A stretch of 64,000 nt of DNA from Trebouxia sp. TZW2008. Lineage: Eukaryota; Chlorophyta; Trebouxiophyceae; Trebouxiales; Trebouxiaceae. The stretch is from NCBI GenBank assembly GCA_002118135.1, contig BDIU01000066.1, positions 62,001 through 126,000 on the forward strand. Reading direction: 5' to 3'. The position numbers and the translations under genes are program-made. This document shows positions 32,921 through 44,133 of the stretch, one piece after another. Each line of letters starts with the position of its first letter. Position 1 is the stretch's first letter. The notes beneath the pieces were generated by a model, which saw nothing but the letters and a program-made list of their open reading frames with translations, did no database searches and was not told the DNA's origin.

Positions 32921-33382
32921 CCACCTGACGGGCCTTTAGTTGACTATGTATGCTTCACTGCTGCTTTCCTGACAACTGTGACTTGCGCGTCCCAAACAAG
33001 TCCTTGCAAATCCAAGGACAGGCGTTCTTAGCTTGTTGATGCCATGAGGCTCGGAGCGAGTCGACCTCGGAGGACAGGTGCTGCGTAAGCGGGATACGCA
33101 AAGTCAGGCATCTGCTGCAGAAGTTGAGTGCCTGCATGCTGCCTCTGCCGATTTAAGCAGCAATCAGGCGCCGACAATACGGCTCTAAATCATCAAACTG
33201 CTGGCAAGTTACTGCGCTCGACCTCGTCGTCTTGTACTTTGTTGAGCCATACGGCTTGTCAGCAAGCAGGCCGCAAGATCGCACCCATGCAACTCTGATC
33301 TTGCTCGCCCAGCGCCGCAGTCTCCATCCAAGGTTGTCAAGAGGATGCGAGTTTGTGGCTGCTAGGCAGATAAATCCAGCGA
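32921..33382. promoter_or_regulatory. Divergent promoter region of ABCG and CDK5RAP3
   Basis: 462 bases separate the two start codons. The overlapping minus-strand frame 33153-33629 lies mostly over CDK5RAP3 exons and has no homology I recognise. No core promoter motif is obvious. Confidence 0.5.
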
Positions 33383-36300
33383 ATGGCTTTGGCCAAAGCA
33401 GCTGAGCCTGCATACGGTATAGCAAGGCTGATCGGCGAAGGCTATGGTAAACCGGACGGCAAAGATGAGACTCCGATAGATATACAGTACGCAAAGATTG
33501 CAGAGTGGCTGGTGCGTGAAATAGAAACTGTTTGCCTATGATCGCCTGGATGTTTTGCCTTGTTAAGTTTACTGTAGGAAAACAAGACTGGCAGACTGGC
33601 TTCTGGATGTGCAGGGTACCAGGAAGCACCTGCCAACTGACTGGCGAAAGCGCTTACAAGCATTGCAAGCAGCCGCATCTGCAGAGTTGAAGCATCTGCC
33701 ATCAGAAGCTGAGTCAGACGCAGCAATAAGCTATTTCAAGGCAAGGGAAATCAGGGACAAGTTGGCTGGAAGTGCAGACAAAAGCCTGTTTGGCAATTTG
33801 AAAGGCAGTGCAGGCACATGGGACAAGATAGTCAGAGCATATGAAAAGCAAAGTAAGCACGCCTCACACTCTACAGCAGAGCGCCTGCTAGACACAGCAC
33901 ACCTGTCACAAGATCAGCAGACCCACCTGCGTCCACAGTTGCATGCGCCATATGGAAAAAAGCTGAACTGTGTTGCAATGACCATCAGACATGTTGAGCA
34001 TCAGCAGCTCAACCAAGGCAGATGCTGCCTCCTTCTTGTAGAGTACGCTTATGTTTGAGCAGAATCAGATTGTATCTCGTACAGTGATTTCTGGATGTAA
34101 TGACTGCATTTGTAACCAAGACATTTGTCACTTCATCAGATTGTGACTACTGAGAAGTGCCATTGCAGTCACAATGCAGTGCTTGGTTCCAACTTTCATT
34201 GTTGTTACAATGACAATTCATTACATCTAGTGTCAACACAACAAGACAATACTGTAGTCAAATGTGCTCATAATTAGCCAGAATCATATTGTATCTCATA
34301 CTGACATTGTCCTTTGTCTCAAGCAGGCCTTCAATTAGGAGAGGCAGGCAACACGCTCATCCGCAATGTGGACTTTGAGATCCCCTACTTCAAGAAGCAA
34401 GCTGAGAAGATCCAGCATCAGCTGGCTGATCAGGAGCAGAAGCATGAGGAATACCTGCGCAGTGCTGAGACAGCCACCAAGGAATTTCAGCAGGTGCTGT
34501 CTCCAATCATTTGTTGTCCGTCAGAGGTCAGGTTTCCCACTGTTTGGGGTTGGGTGTCACTAGTTTGTGCCATGGGCTTGTTTTTCACTGCAAAATTTCC
34601 CCATGCTTTGGTAGCTCCTGCAGCAAACTAGATTGACAAAAGCATTATCGTTAGGGTACCTGCGCAGCGCTGAGACAGCTACCAAGGAGTTTCAGCAGGT
34701 CCTGGCTTTTGTTGTTTGCTCATGTCGATGCTCATGCTCATGCTCATGCGCTGGCTCATGCTCATGCGCTTGCTCATGCTCATGCTCACGCTCCCTCTCA
34801 TGCTCTTGATGCAAATGCTGATGGTAATGCTCATTGATCAAGGCTTCTGGGTACTTTGCTTTCCCCTGGTTTGGTAGGTACTCGTTCACTTGTGCATCAT
34901 GTAATGGCTCCTTCACCACAATTGCTAATTAAGATCAAGTTGACTTTGTCAAAAATTGCTTTTGCCAGCCTTGAACACTGGCCCTGTGCAGGAATCTGCA
35001 GAGCTTGGCATCAAAGACAAAATTGGCAATGCATGATATGACTCAAACACTCCGCTTGCATGTGTTGACAGTTGTACTTGTGAGCAGGAATGTGCAGAGC
35101 TTGCCATCAAGCCCAACATCTGACCCTGCATGACTTGATCAGCAACTCTCCTTGTATGTATCAGTAGGTTCTGCTCCTGTGAAGGAATGTGCAGAGCTAG
35201 GCATCAAGAGCCAGATCTGAGACTGCAAGATTGGTCCAAGAATCTCTCTGTGTGCGCGCAACAACTCTGGTTGTGCGCAGGAGTGTGCAGAGCTTGGCAT
35301 CAGGGGCAAAAACATAGCCAAGGAGCTGCAGACCCTGCAGCACCAGCTGCCAGGCCTGTTCCAAAATGCCGTAGCTGACCTCAACAGCCCCGCCATAACA
35401 GCTGCTGTAGACCATTACGCTTCTTTCACTGCCTTTGCTCACTCAGCAGCCACAGACACAGCTGAGACCTCTCAGCAAGACATGCTACCTCACTTGCATG
35501 CTGTCAAAGACGGCCACAACCAACAGCAAGTCCCCCATGATGCAGCACAACCTGCTCCTGCTACGGCTGCTACGGACGTTAATGGCAAAGTTAGGCATGG
35601 CAGTGAGTCAGTGGCTGGGAATGGAATTGCTAATGAAGAAGATGATGGGGAGATACAGTGGGATATCACAGATGTTGAAGAGAGCTTTGATACAGCACGA
35701 GGCAACAATGATGGAGCTGGCATGGACATAGACTGGGATGTTGTGCCTGAGACATCGCCCTCAGATGTTACTCCCGCTAATGAAGGTGAGACGCCTGCAG
35801 TTGAGCTAGTTCCCAGGATTGTGTATAATGTCAAGGGCACTGCAAAGTGTTGCTGATGCGATTCACGAGCAACATGGACCATTGCAACCTGTTGCTGATG
35901 CCATGCACGAGGGACACAGGACAGTGCAAGCTATTACTCATGCCACACATGAGCAATATGGGGCACTGTAAGCTGTAGCCCTGTTGCCATTCATGGGCAA
36001 GATGGGGTGCTGCAAGCTGTTGCTCATGCCATGCATGAGCAAGATGAAGCACTGCAAACTGTTGCCCATGCCAGTCATGAGCAGGATGGGCAACTGCAAA
36101 GCTGTTGTCGCTGCCATCAATACCCATTATGTGGCACTGCAAGCTGTTGCCCTGATGCCGTTCATGAGCAAGATAGGGTACTGCAAGCTGTTGTTCATAC
36201 CATTCACGTGCAATATGGGGCGCTGCAAGCTGTTGCCCTGATGCCGTTCATGAGCAAAATGGAGTACTGCAAGCTGTTGCTGATGCCATGCATGTGCAAA

Positions 36301-38555
36301 ATGTAACTGCAAGCTGTTGCTGATGCCTTTTGTGAGCACGATGGGGCACTGCAACTTGTTGCTGATTGCAGTCATGAGACCTATGTGAAAGTCACAGACG
36401 TGTGTCCAAGCTGCATGACTGCAAGATCTGTTCCATGGGCTACACATGTGACAGATGCTGACGGTTCTCATTGATTGTGTGCTATGTGCATGTTACTTTT
36501 TGCCAGGACAGCTTCTGACTTGAGCCATTCTCAATTTAGAAGCTGTCGTGTCAAAAACTGCATATTCTGCACACAGCCGACTGATGCCCGCAGGAAGAGT
36601 CGAGCTGATGTAGGGGCTTGAATCTGACGTGACCTCAGCTTACTTAAGCTGCCAGACCAATACCTGACATGTACCGTGTACAAGGCCCTCACCTCCCCTC
36701 ATGCACAGATCCAGGGTTCAGGATAGCACAGGACCGAACTGATTGGGGACAGTTGATTGCTCTAGTACATACCTAGCTGGGCTTGCTGAGCCTGTCTAGC
36801 ATGCGTTTAGAACGAATGACATACTTGACATCTGAGACCCTCTGCATGAGTGAAATTGAACATCCTTTTGCTCAGGAAGCATTTTGCTGATGTAGGAGCC
36901 AGAACCAAACCTAGTGTACCCTCAGAAGACGAGGAAATCAGCTGGGATATCGACATCACAGAAGCAGCAGAAGGGCAACAGCAAGATGCTAAACAGAATG
37001 ACAGCAGCCACATAGCAGCTGCTGATCAGCAGGATGCCAATGAGACTCAGCCTCAGAGTTGGCCTCAGAGCGTGCTGAGGCTGAGTCAAGATGGCAGCTT
37101 CAGGACAGCTGTGCTGGATGATCTGCATGAGCTGCAGTCTTTCCTGCTGCAGCAGTTACATGAGCTGTCATCAGGTGATGTTTGATCTTTCCTGTTGCAG
37201 CAGATATACATGAGCTGTCCTTGAGTGATATTTGGTCTTTCCTGATGCACCAGATGACCTGTTGTCAGGTGGTATGAACTCTGCTCAGCACATGAGTTGC
37301 AGTCTTTCCTGTTGCAGCAGATATATGAGCTGTCATCAGGTAATGATCATATTTGACCTGTACATGCATGCCACAAATTTTCAGTTCTCAGTCAGGCAGC
37401 TCTAGCTTTGTCTGCCTGTCTGATGTGCTGATACCCTGCTCTTCCTTTTCAGTGTATCAGTCAGCCTGGCAAGTCCTTTGGCTTTCTCTAGTGCCGCTGA
37501 GAGGCGCAGGCTTTCCTTTTCTGTTGTCATATGCTGTTTTGCTGCACATCTCAAAGTTCCAAGCCAGCACGTAACAGCTTCACACTGATGAGACAGGTTC
37601 GAAAGCTGTTCTTGCCATTCTATAGGCGGTCATGAAGCTCTGCTGACATCAGCCCCTGAGAGCGTACAGCGAGTGAGCCTACCAAGTGTTCAGGATCAGA
37701 GCCAAGCCTTGGCTGATGTACTGTCCAAGATGACCAGCAAGAAAGTGAAGCAGCTGATCATGATCCAAACCTCCAAGCAGTTCCTGTCGAGGCTGGTGAG
37801 ACACCTTGAACAAAAGGCTGGTCAGCATGACAAGTTCCTCAGGTGAGGAGAGCAAACCATACATGCCATGTTGAACTTTAATGGTTGTTTGTTTGACAGT
37901 CTTCAACCGATGAGTAAGTGCTTGATCAAAACAAGCAGTAAGTGCTTGACTTGTCCGAGCACATATTGCAGAAAGGCAACGCTGACCTGGTCGTGGTCAT
38001 GGCATGCAAAGAGAAACAACAGGCAGCCTTTGCTGCAAGTTTGTGTGCTTCTGATGCCAGCTTGCCTCTGCAAAAGCATCTCCAATCACGTAGTCTGACA
38101 AGAGCACTTTGCTATTGCTTCTCGCTTCAACACACACACATCGCATGACGGCATCCTCTCATGCAGCGGCAACTGCAAGACTGTACATATCAGATGACAC
38201 AAGAGAGGCACAACCACACGAATGAACCAAATGACATATTAAGGATGCATGCTTGTTTTGCACGTGAGTTCCCTGCATACAATGTATCTATGGCAAGCAG
38301 CAGCGTGTCCAGACTGTAATGCTTAGCATGACCTGACTCTTAGGGCTGAGCGAAAAATTGATGCTTCTCAGGCTGGCAAGGGAGCTGCAGGCAAAGCAAG
38401 AGGAGCAGGAACGAGCTCTCAAGTCTAATGCACCCAAGCTGCAAAGTCTGCTCAAAGAGACAGCCAGCATTAAACAGTATGCTGAGCAGGCCATATCTGC
38501 ATTGTACAATGGCCGCCAGATAAACATCATTGGTGAGATCAATAATGTCATCTGA
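33383..38555 (+). CDS. CDK5RAP3: CDK5RAP3 / C53 homologue (UFMylation E3 complex, ER-phagy receptor)
   Basis: Seven exons join in phase: 33383-33511, 33615-33852, 34327-34493, 35281-35785, 36896-37174, 37626-37820, 38344-38555 (574 aa; human 506). The N-terminal half has family landmarks (IDIQYAKIAEWL; RNVDFEIPYFKKQAEKIQ). The C-terminal half has a long amphipathic region (KKVKQLIMIQTSKQFLSRLV) and ends NGRQINIIGE, matching the GRPVNLMG end of the animal protein. The middle is acidic and disordered with three tryptophan motifs, IQWDITD, IDWDVV and ISWDIDI, like the shuffled ATG8/UFM1-interacting IDWG motifs known in C53. With UFL1 and DDRGK1, C53 acts on stalled ER ribosomes. The donor of exon 6 (G|GTCAGC) was chosen for phase; an alternative GTGAGG 24 bases later does not fit. 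Confidence 0.88.
34650..34815 (+). repeat. Exon-end copy followed by a (CATGCT)n-like simple repeat
   Basis: 34650-34700 repeats the end of exon 34327-34493 (YLRSAETATKEFQQ plus GT donor). It is followed at 34723-34815 by an imperfect hexamer array of CATGCT/CATGCG units. The opposite strand reads as His-Glu dipeptides, an artefact. Confidence 0.8.
34985..35320 (+). repeat. Four-copy ladder of the CDK5RAP3 exon-4 acceptor
   Basis: The block GCAGGAATGTGCAGAGCTTG starts near 34988, 35082, 35177 and 35277, spaced 94-100 bases. The last copy is the used acceptor of exon 35281-35785 (ECAELGI). The earlier copies run into unrelated sequence or stops. Confidence 0.8.
35836..36370 (+). repeat. Minisatellite, about twelve 45-48 base units
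   Basis: The recurring unit is GCACTGCAAGCTGTTGC then TGATGCCATGCATGAGCAAG, starting 50 bases after a CDK5RAP3 donor. Several units keep one frame reading ALQAVADAMHEQ-type 15-mers, but stops and length changes break it. I treat it as intronic. Confidence 0.8.
36700..36815 (-). repeat. Dispersed SINE-like repeat, copy 4
   Basis: Read on the minus strand it gives GTTCTAAACGCATGCTAGAC, AGGCTCAGCAAGCCCAGCTA, CAATCAACTGTCCCC, CAGTTCGGTCCTGTGCTA. It aligns with copies 1-3 over 90-110 bases. It lies in the CDK5RAP3 intron before exon 36896. Confidence 0.7.
37175..37345 (+). repeat. Copies of the end of CDK5RAP3 exon 36896-37174
   Basis: The block CTTTCCTGTTGCAGCAGAT plus ATGAGCTGTC and an AGGTAATG/GAGTGATATT donor remnant repeats the exon end (SFLLQQLHELSSG) two or three times. 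Confidence 0.75.
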
Positions 38556-39138
38556 GGCTTGCAGCAGAAAGATAGACTGATGCTTGCGACATGAATGAAA
38601 GACACATCGTTTTATTTCATTGGCCGATTGCCAGATTGGCTCCAAGGGTGTGTGGCCAACTGTATTTCTGCATCATCTAAGCCTTAATTATGTCGACCAT
38701 TCTGGCTCAGCCTGCTTCTATTGTGAATGAACATGTCAGCGGTTCTATCAGCCAGCATCACTAAGCATGCAGCCGATTGCAGCCATGATCGCGTACATTG
38801 GCTTCAAAAGCAATGTCTGGCAAAGCTTCCTTTGCGTCACATCCCGATGTTCAGGACTCGGTGCAACCCTACAAGTGCTATATGTTCGAAACATATGCAA
38901 CATGTCTATCCGATAATCATCCATTCACACGGCTAAATAAAGTAACACAAGGCAACACAGGTACCCACATGGCGGGAAAGAGTCGAGATAACAGCGCAAT
39001 TCCGCAAAAAATGAAACACTCACTCAACACTCACTCAACTGTGTGATGCAGTGGCTCCTTAGACAGCTCATGACTTGACTGTATTCCTTGTCTGATGGTT
39101 AATTACGCACTATTTGCTGCAAGTCAGGCAAACAGAGA
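38556..39138. other. Intergenic, between convergent CDK5RAP3 and DOHH
   Basis: I see no exon, repeat or RNA gene. No TGTAA signal is evident on either strand. Confidence 0.55.
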
Positions 39139-41793
39139 TCAAGCTGCTGCTGTGACTCCAGTGTCTGCATACTGGAAAGCGCCAGACTGTTCAAACTCTA
39201 GCATATCCAGCGCAACCTGCAAGCCAATACCAGAAGTTCGAAACGGTAACAGCTATGACAAACATCAATGGCTTACAACTGCACGCACCACAGCTTGACA
39301 CGCAACTGACTTTGCAGTTGCAATACTTATGTATCAGCAGCATTAAGAGACTTGCAACCATGGCTCACAGAACTGCAGACCTGCTAAGGAAAAAGAAAAC
39401 AGGCTGCAAAGCATCCTGCATGACTCAAGACACAACTATCTGCTACAATAGGTTCAGGGTCATGGCAATAATCTGTGAGCAGCTGCAAGCAGTCTGGAGA
39501 TGCAAGTGATTTTTGCTTGCAAGAGCAAATGCATGCAGCAGACTCACCACACAACTATCAGCTACAATAGGTTCAGGGTCATTGCAGTAGTCGGTCAGAA
39601 GCTGCAGGCAGTCTGGAGATGCAATTGATCCCAAGGCCTCAGCTGCTTCATGTCGCACCATGGCGTGCTCTGACTCATCAGTGAGCACATGCCTGCAGCA
39701 CAACTTTCTTGCTATGAACAACAGAGTGGTCAGCCCCGATGTTGCATCGTGCATGACACATCAAAGACCATGCAAATCAACCTGGAGGAATCTGAGACCC
39801 ATTAGGCAATTGATTACCCTTTGATGAATAGGCATGATGGCAAGTTTGTTGAGACGAGCACTCTGTTTTGCTGCTGCACTTGATGCCTTGTGCGGCAACT
39901 GGCATTGACACTAGTTGCAGTTGCTGCGCTAGACGACAAATGCAGCAGCAAAGATCGGTTGCCCTTCTTCACATCCTTGCAGTCTAGCGATGTAGCGGTA
40001 ATGATGAAGCAGCAACGATGTAGCAGCAACAATGCAACAGCAGCAACAATGCAACACCAGCAACATGCTGGACTGCGCGCTGCCGTGCATAAAACGCAGC
40101 CCCAACATTTGTGAGCAGACCTGAGACAGCCTCTGCACCTGAATCCTGCCCATAAGCAATTCCATGCAGCATACAAGGCATAGCCAGAGGTATGTGCATC
40201 CCAAGCAGCGCTCATGGGCAGAAGCATGATTGAGGTTATGTGGTGTATGGTAGCTGTGCATACCTGAGAGTTGAATCAGCCTCTCAAATCTGCCCAGACC
40301 AATTTTCATGGATACAAGGCATAGCCAGAAGCATGTGCATTCCCAGGCTTGCCAATGACCAGATGCTGAATGGGAAAGGTATGTGGTGTAGGGCACTGAA
40401 ACAAACCTGATAGAAGAAGCAGCTTCTACAAGGCATAGCCGAATGTGTGGACGACAACAGTCTGACTTGCACCTGACTTTTTGATTGGCATATGCAGTGC
40501 ATCACAAGTGGGAGTGCAAACACAGAGTGGAGACAGCTTCTGCATCTTGCATCTGCCCGGGCACATACATAATCACATTTGGCATGGCCAGAAGTATGTA
40601 CATCCCTACAGCTGCACTCATAACCACATGTGTGATTGAAATGTTATGCCGTCGTGGCATGTGAACAGACCTGAGAGTGGAAACAGCCTCGGCATCTTGC
40701 ATCTGCCCCAGCACATACGCAATCTCATGCTTGAGCAGGGCACTTTGCGAGCCAAAGCCCTCCCCAAGGGCACTTACAGCATCCTTGCCCCCCTTGTTAC
40801 GCAGCGCAAACATGGCGCGGTATCTGTCGAAGATGCGGGCTTGCTCATCTACTAAAAGGCACCGCAGCTCATTTGCAGGAGTGTTGCTAGGCGCTGCTGG
40901 TGTGGGGTCAACTGACAGGTATCTTGACTCATCTGGCTCAGCTGTGCTGTCGCGCTTGCTGTGATACTGTATCCGCTGTAATGCCAGCTGACAAGTCTGT
41001 GCTACCTGCCGTGCACAGACAGCTGTTGGCTTGTGATTCACATGTTGGCCAATCCAAACTATGCTTCTAAGATGTATTGCATGGTTTAAAAATTGTCAAC
41101 AGAATCTGGCATGCTTTGACTGAGCTTCTTGCAGCGCAGTTGTGTCTATCAATGGAACAGTTAAACTGGGTGCGCGTCTCAATCATGATCACTGCATAGA
41201 ATAAGTATCAGCTTTACCTCGAGACAAGGGTCTTGCAAATATTGCTGCAGCTCTTTCAAGCAAGTAGTGGTTCCGATTGCTCCTAGTGCCTCTCCAGCTT
41301 CATGCCTGACCCTGTTCAAGCAAACCCAAATCAGCCACATACAACATCCACACTGTTGGACACCAGGACAGGTGTAATTGCACGGGCACAGGGTCAGGGA
41401 CAGATTGATGATTCACAGAAGTGACTAGCACTGGACTTACATGCAGTGCTCCTGCTCATCTGCCAGAACCGTTCTGAGGGTGTCGATTGCAGCAGCATCT
41501 TGCCTTTGGCCTAAGCAGTATGCGACCTCGTGTCTGAATAGAGCAGAGGAATCCTTCAGGCCTACGAGAAAAAGTTCTCCTTGATCACTGCAAGTATATG
41601 AGCTGCGTAAGGGTGTTCAAGAGCGGGCATGAAAGCGCCAGTTACCTTCGACTATTGCCGCTTCTGCCTCAGGCCCTGGGATGTTTCTCAGGGAGAACAG
41701 TATTCTATACTTTTGCGACAACGTCGTTGACGGCTGCACCAGCTTGTGCCGCAGAGAAGCGACGACGCTGGCGTCTGGCTGTGTGGACACCAT
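39139..41793 (-). CDS. DOHH: Deoxyhypusine hydroxylase
   Basis: Six exons join in phase: 41793-41646, 41561-41441, 41311-41218, 41005-40671, 39692-39548, 39216-39139 (306 aa; human 302). DOHH is a HEAT-repeat di-iron monooxygenase that finishes hypusine synthesis on eIF5A. All four His-Glu metal ligands are present: [11 protein letters not shown] (60-61), [11 protein letters not shown] (93-94), [11 protein letters not shown] (214-215) and [11 protein letters not shown] (247-248). Each pair is 33 residues apart, as in the family. The C-terminus [18 protein letters not shown] also matches. The linker between the two halves ([20 protein letters not shown]) is typical. It diverges from the HD-domain gene across 280 bases. 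The introns flanking exons 4 and 5 hold several decayed exon-end copies. Confidence 0.94.
39455..39540 (-). repeat. Copy of the end of DOHH exon 39692-39548
   Basis: The segment repeats [20 protein letters not shown] at DNA level, but the GTGAGTC donor has become TCTTGAGTC and the frame is shifted. Confidence 0.8.
40105..40570 (-). repeat. Four decayed copies of the end of DOHH exon 41005-40671
   Basis: Segments near 40105-40150, 40245-40290, 40405-40440 and 40520-40570 resemble the exon end ([13 protein letters not shown] plus GTCTG donor). They alternate with a shared TACAAGGCATAGCC spacer, giving a tandem structure of about 140-base units. Confidence 0.65.
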
Positions 41794-42073
41794 GATCGCG
41801 GCAGCGCGCTGTGTGTTGCCTTCAACAGCACAGCAGACAGCGCAGGTCGACTCTGCACAACCTCTGCTGCAAACAGCCTCTGATTTTCTTGAACAAACTC
41901 AGCGGCTGAGACACAAACTCGCTTGTGAGTCACGATACGGGGCACAGACAAGCGCGCTGTGTGTGCCTTCCGAGCAACACTTTCTTGCGGCCGCTTGGCT
42001 CCGAGACCATGCAGGTTAGAGGCAATCGCCTTGGTCCAAGCGCACTAGCGATTGAAACCGTAACCGGTCACGA
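41794..42073. promoter_or_regulatory. Shared divergent promoter of DOHH and the HD-domain gene
   Basis: 280 bases lie between the start codons. The sequence is richer in CpG than the surrounding introns. No specific motif was identified. Confidence 0.5.
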
Positions 42074-44133
42074 ATGGCAAACATTTTTGTGACTCAGACA
42101 GAGACCAATAATCTACCCCCGGACGTGCAGACAGGTCAGGGACCTCACTGCAGTGATCAAGAGACCATGTTGAGGAGCGCTGCGCGCTTCGTGCAAGAGC
42201 AGCTAGCGATCTTGAGACCAGACGCCAGCCACGACTGGAGGTGATGGCGCACAGCTTGCGGTCATTGAGTCGTAGGAAGTGTGGCCTCAACAACACGCTG
42301 CTCTGCAGCCACATCGACCGTGTCAGAAAGATGGCTTTGGTGCTAGCCAGAGAGGAAGCAAATGCCGTAAGCTTGCTGCTGCCCATTGCAACAGTGATTC
42401 CACATCCAGGCAACTGCATATTCAGTCACAGATCTCCTGTTTTATGTCATCACAGGACCTGGAGATTGTTGAGGTAGCGGCTTTGCTTCATGACATTCAA
42501 GACTGGAAGTACAGTGGAAGTGAAACCGCATCAGCAAGTACTGTCCAGGTCTGCAGCAGCCGTGCAGCTGCTTGATCTGCAGTAACGCATGAGCTGCAAC
42601 CTTGTCATGCTCGCTGAACAGGATTTCCTGCAGCAGCATCGATATCCACAGGATAAACAAAGACATGTTCTGGATGTGATTGAGGGAATTGGCTTTAAGG
42701 TATGCTGCATGTGTTTGAACATAATGCACACTTCGTTGCACAGCTGCTTTCGATATGGCCTGATGTCAAGATCTATGCCAAGCAAAAGCAGTGCCTGCAG
42801 CACTTGAATGATCCAATGATCACATGAATGATCTAAACCCTGAACCCTAAGCCCTCATGTCCTGTGCTCAGCAAGTGCACTTGCATGGCAGGCTTCCAGC
42901 AATGTCAAGTATCCACTTTTGGACAATCAATATTGTATGCAAGCACCACTCTTCGTGCACATTTTGGGCCTGACACAGCAATGTATTGAGCAAGTCAAGC
43001 AAAATGATATTGTAGGCAAGCACAGCTCTTCATGCAAGTTTTGGGCCTGATCCAGCACTTTTTCGAGCAAGTTAAGCAAAACTAAATTTGCAGCAGGTGC
43101 ATTTTCTGCAACACGGACAGAAGCACTCTGTTTTCTGCATCAGGATGAAATTGGTGCAAATGGGGTTCAGAGGAAGATATCACCAGAGCTTGCTGTGGTG
43201 CAAGATGCTGACAGGTTGGTCTTTTGGAAATCATACGACTGAATGTCTGCACTGACTGATTCGGTATATCATGATCTGTTCAGCGACGTGAATTGCTGAA
43301 ATGAGGCTTCAGGCTAGGTGCAATAGGTGCAATTAGCACGGCTCGGTGCTTCACTTTTGGTGGCCACTGTCCATTCCCCTTGTACGATCGTGCTATTCAT
43401 TCATCCCTTTGATAGTCATATCATACTGGCATATCTGTACTTACTGCCTCATTGCATTCTATGATTTGCATGATTCAGTATCTGCTGTGATGGCGTTCAG
43501 GCTTGATGCAATAGGTGCAATCGGCATAGCTCGGTGCTTCTCTTTTGGTGGCCGCTTTCCTCGTCCCTTGTATGATCCTGCCATCCCTCCTCGACATCAG
43601 CTCACCAAGTCTGCTTACATGGACAGCTCACAAAAGCCGACAACCATCAACCATTTTCATGAAAAGCTCCTAAAGCTGCAGGTATTTGCCTTGCAGTGAT
43701 AAGACTGCCCGTGCCGTTTTTGCCAAAGTCCTGCTCATGTGCCAGCATGTGCATGTTATTGAGCATCATTCAAGTCAAGATAGTAGTAAGCATGAGATTT
43801 GCTAGTCATGTATCGTGTTGCTTTGCAATGCAATTGAGCAGCCTGGCTCACTGCTTGTTGTTGGCTGTGTGTGGTCTGACTTCAAGGATGGTTCATGTGA
43901 CAACATGTATTGAGGTAATGACAAAGGCTGATGACGCAAAAATAGGAAGCTTGCAGAACTTTGCATTGTTTGCTTTTAAGTGCCTGGTTTTTGAAGATGT
44001 AAGCTTTAAGCAATTGAGACGTTTGCAGGGCATGATGAAGACTGATGCTGGTAGAAGGCGAGCCAAACGCAGACATGAGTTCATGGAGGCATATTTGGAG
44101 GAATTCATGCTGGAATGGAATGCGCAGGCGTAA
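42074..44133 (+). CDS. HD-domain phosphohydrolase, YedJ-like
   Basis: Seven exons join in phase: 42074-42240, 42309-42366, 42456-42548, 42622-42699, 43144-43214, 43501-43681, 44029-44133 (250 aa; E. coli YedJ is about 230). The metal-binding HD-superfamily motifs are present in order: the first histidine in HDWSHIDRV, the HD pair in LLHDIQDW, and the late aspartate in VVQDADRLDAIGAIGIAR. Further YedJ-like sequence follows (GRFPRPLYDP; HFHEKLLKL; RHEFMEAYLEEF). These proteins are predicted metal-dependent phosphohydrolases acting on nucleotides or similar phosphates; the substrate is unknown. There is no targeting peptide. A partial copy of exon 6 lies just upstream of it. Confidence 0.88.
42832..42856. 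repeat. Short plant-telomere-like motif
   Basis: CTAAACCCTGAACCCTAAGC is a degenerate run of CCCTAAA-type units in an intron of the HD-domain gene. At three units it may be chance or an old repair scar. Confidence 0.4.
43305..43400 (+). repeat. Copy of the start of HD-gene exon 43501-43681
   Basis: TTCAGGCTAGGTGCAATAGG and the following CACGGCTCGGTGCTTC resemble the real exon start at 43497 (LDAIGAIGIARCFSFGG), including the acceptor, about 195 bases upstream. Substitutions alter the frame content. Confidence 0.78.

Noticed and set aside
33153..33629. Minus-strand open frame of 158 codons
   Set aside because: It overlaps CDK5RAP3 exon 1 antisense; no family match, and the opposite strand has clear homology.
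34692..34919. Minus-strand His/Glu-rich open frame
   Set aside because: It is the translation of a hexamer simple repeat.
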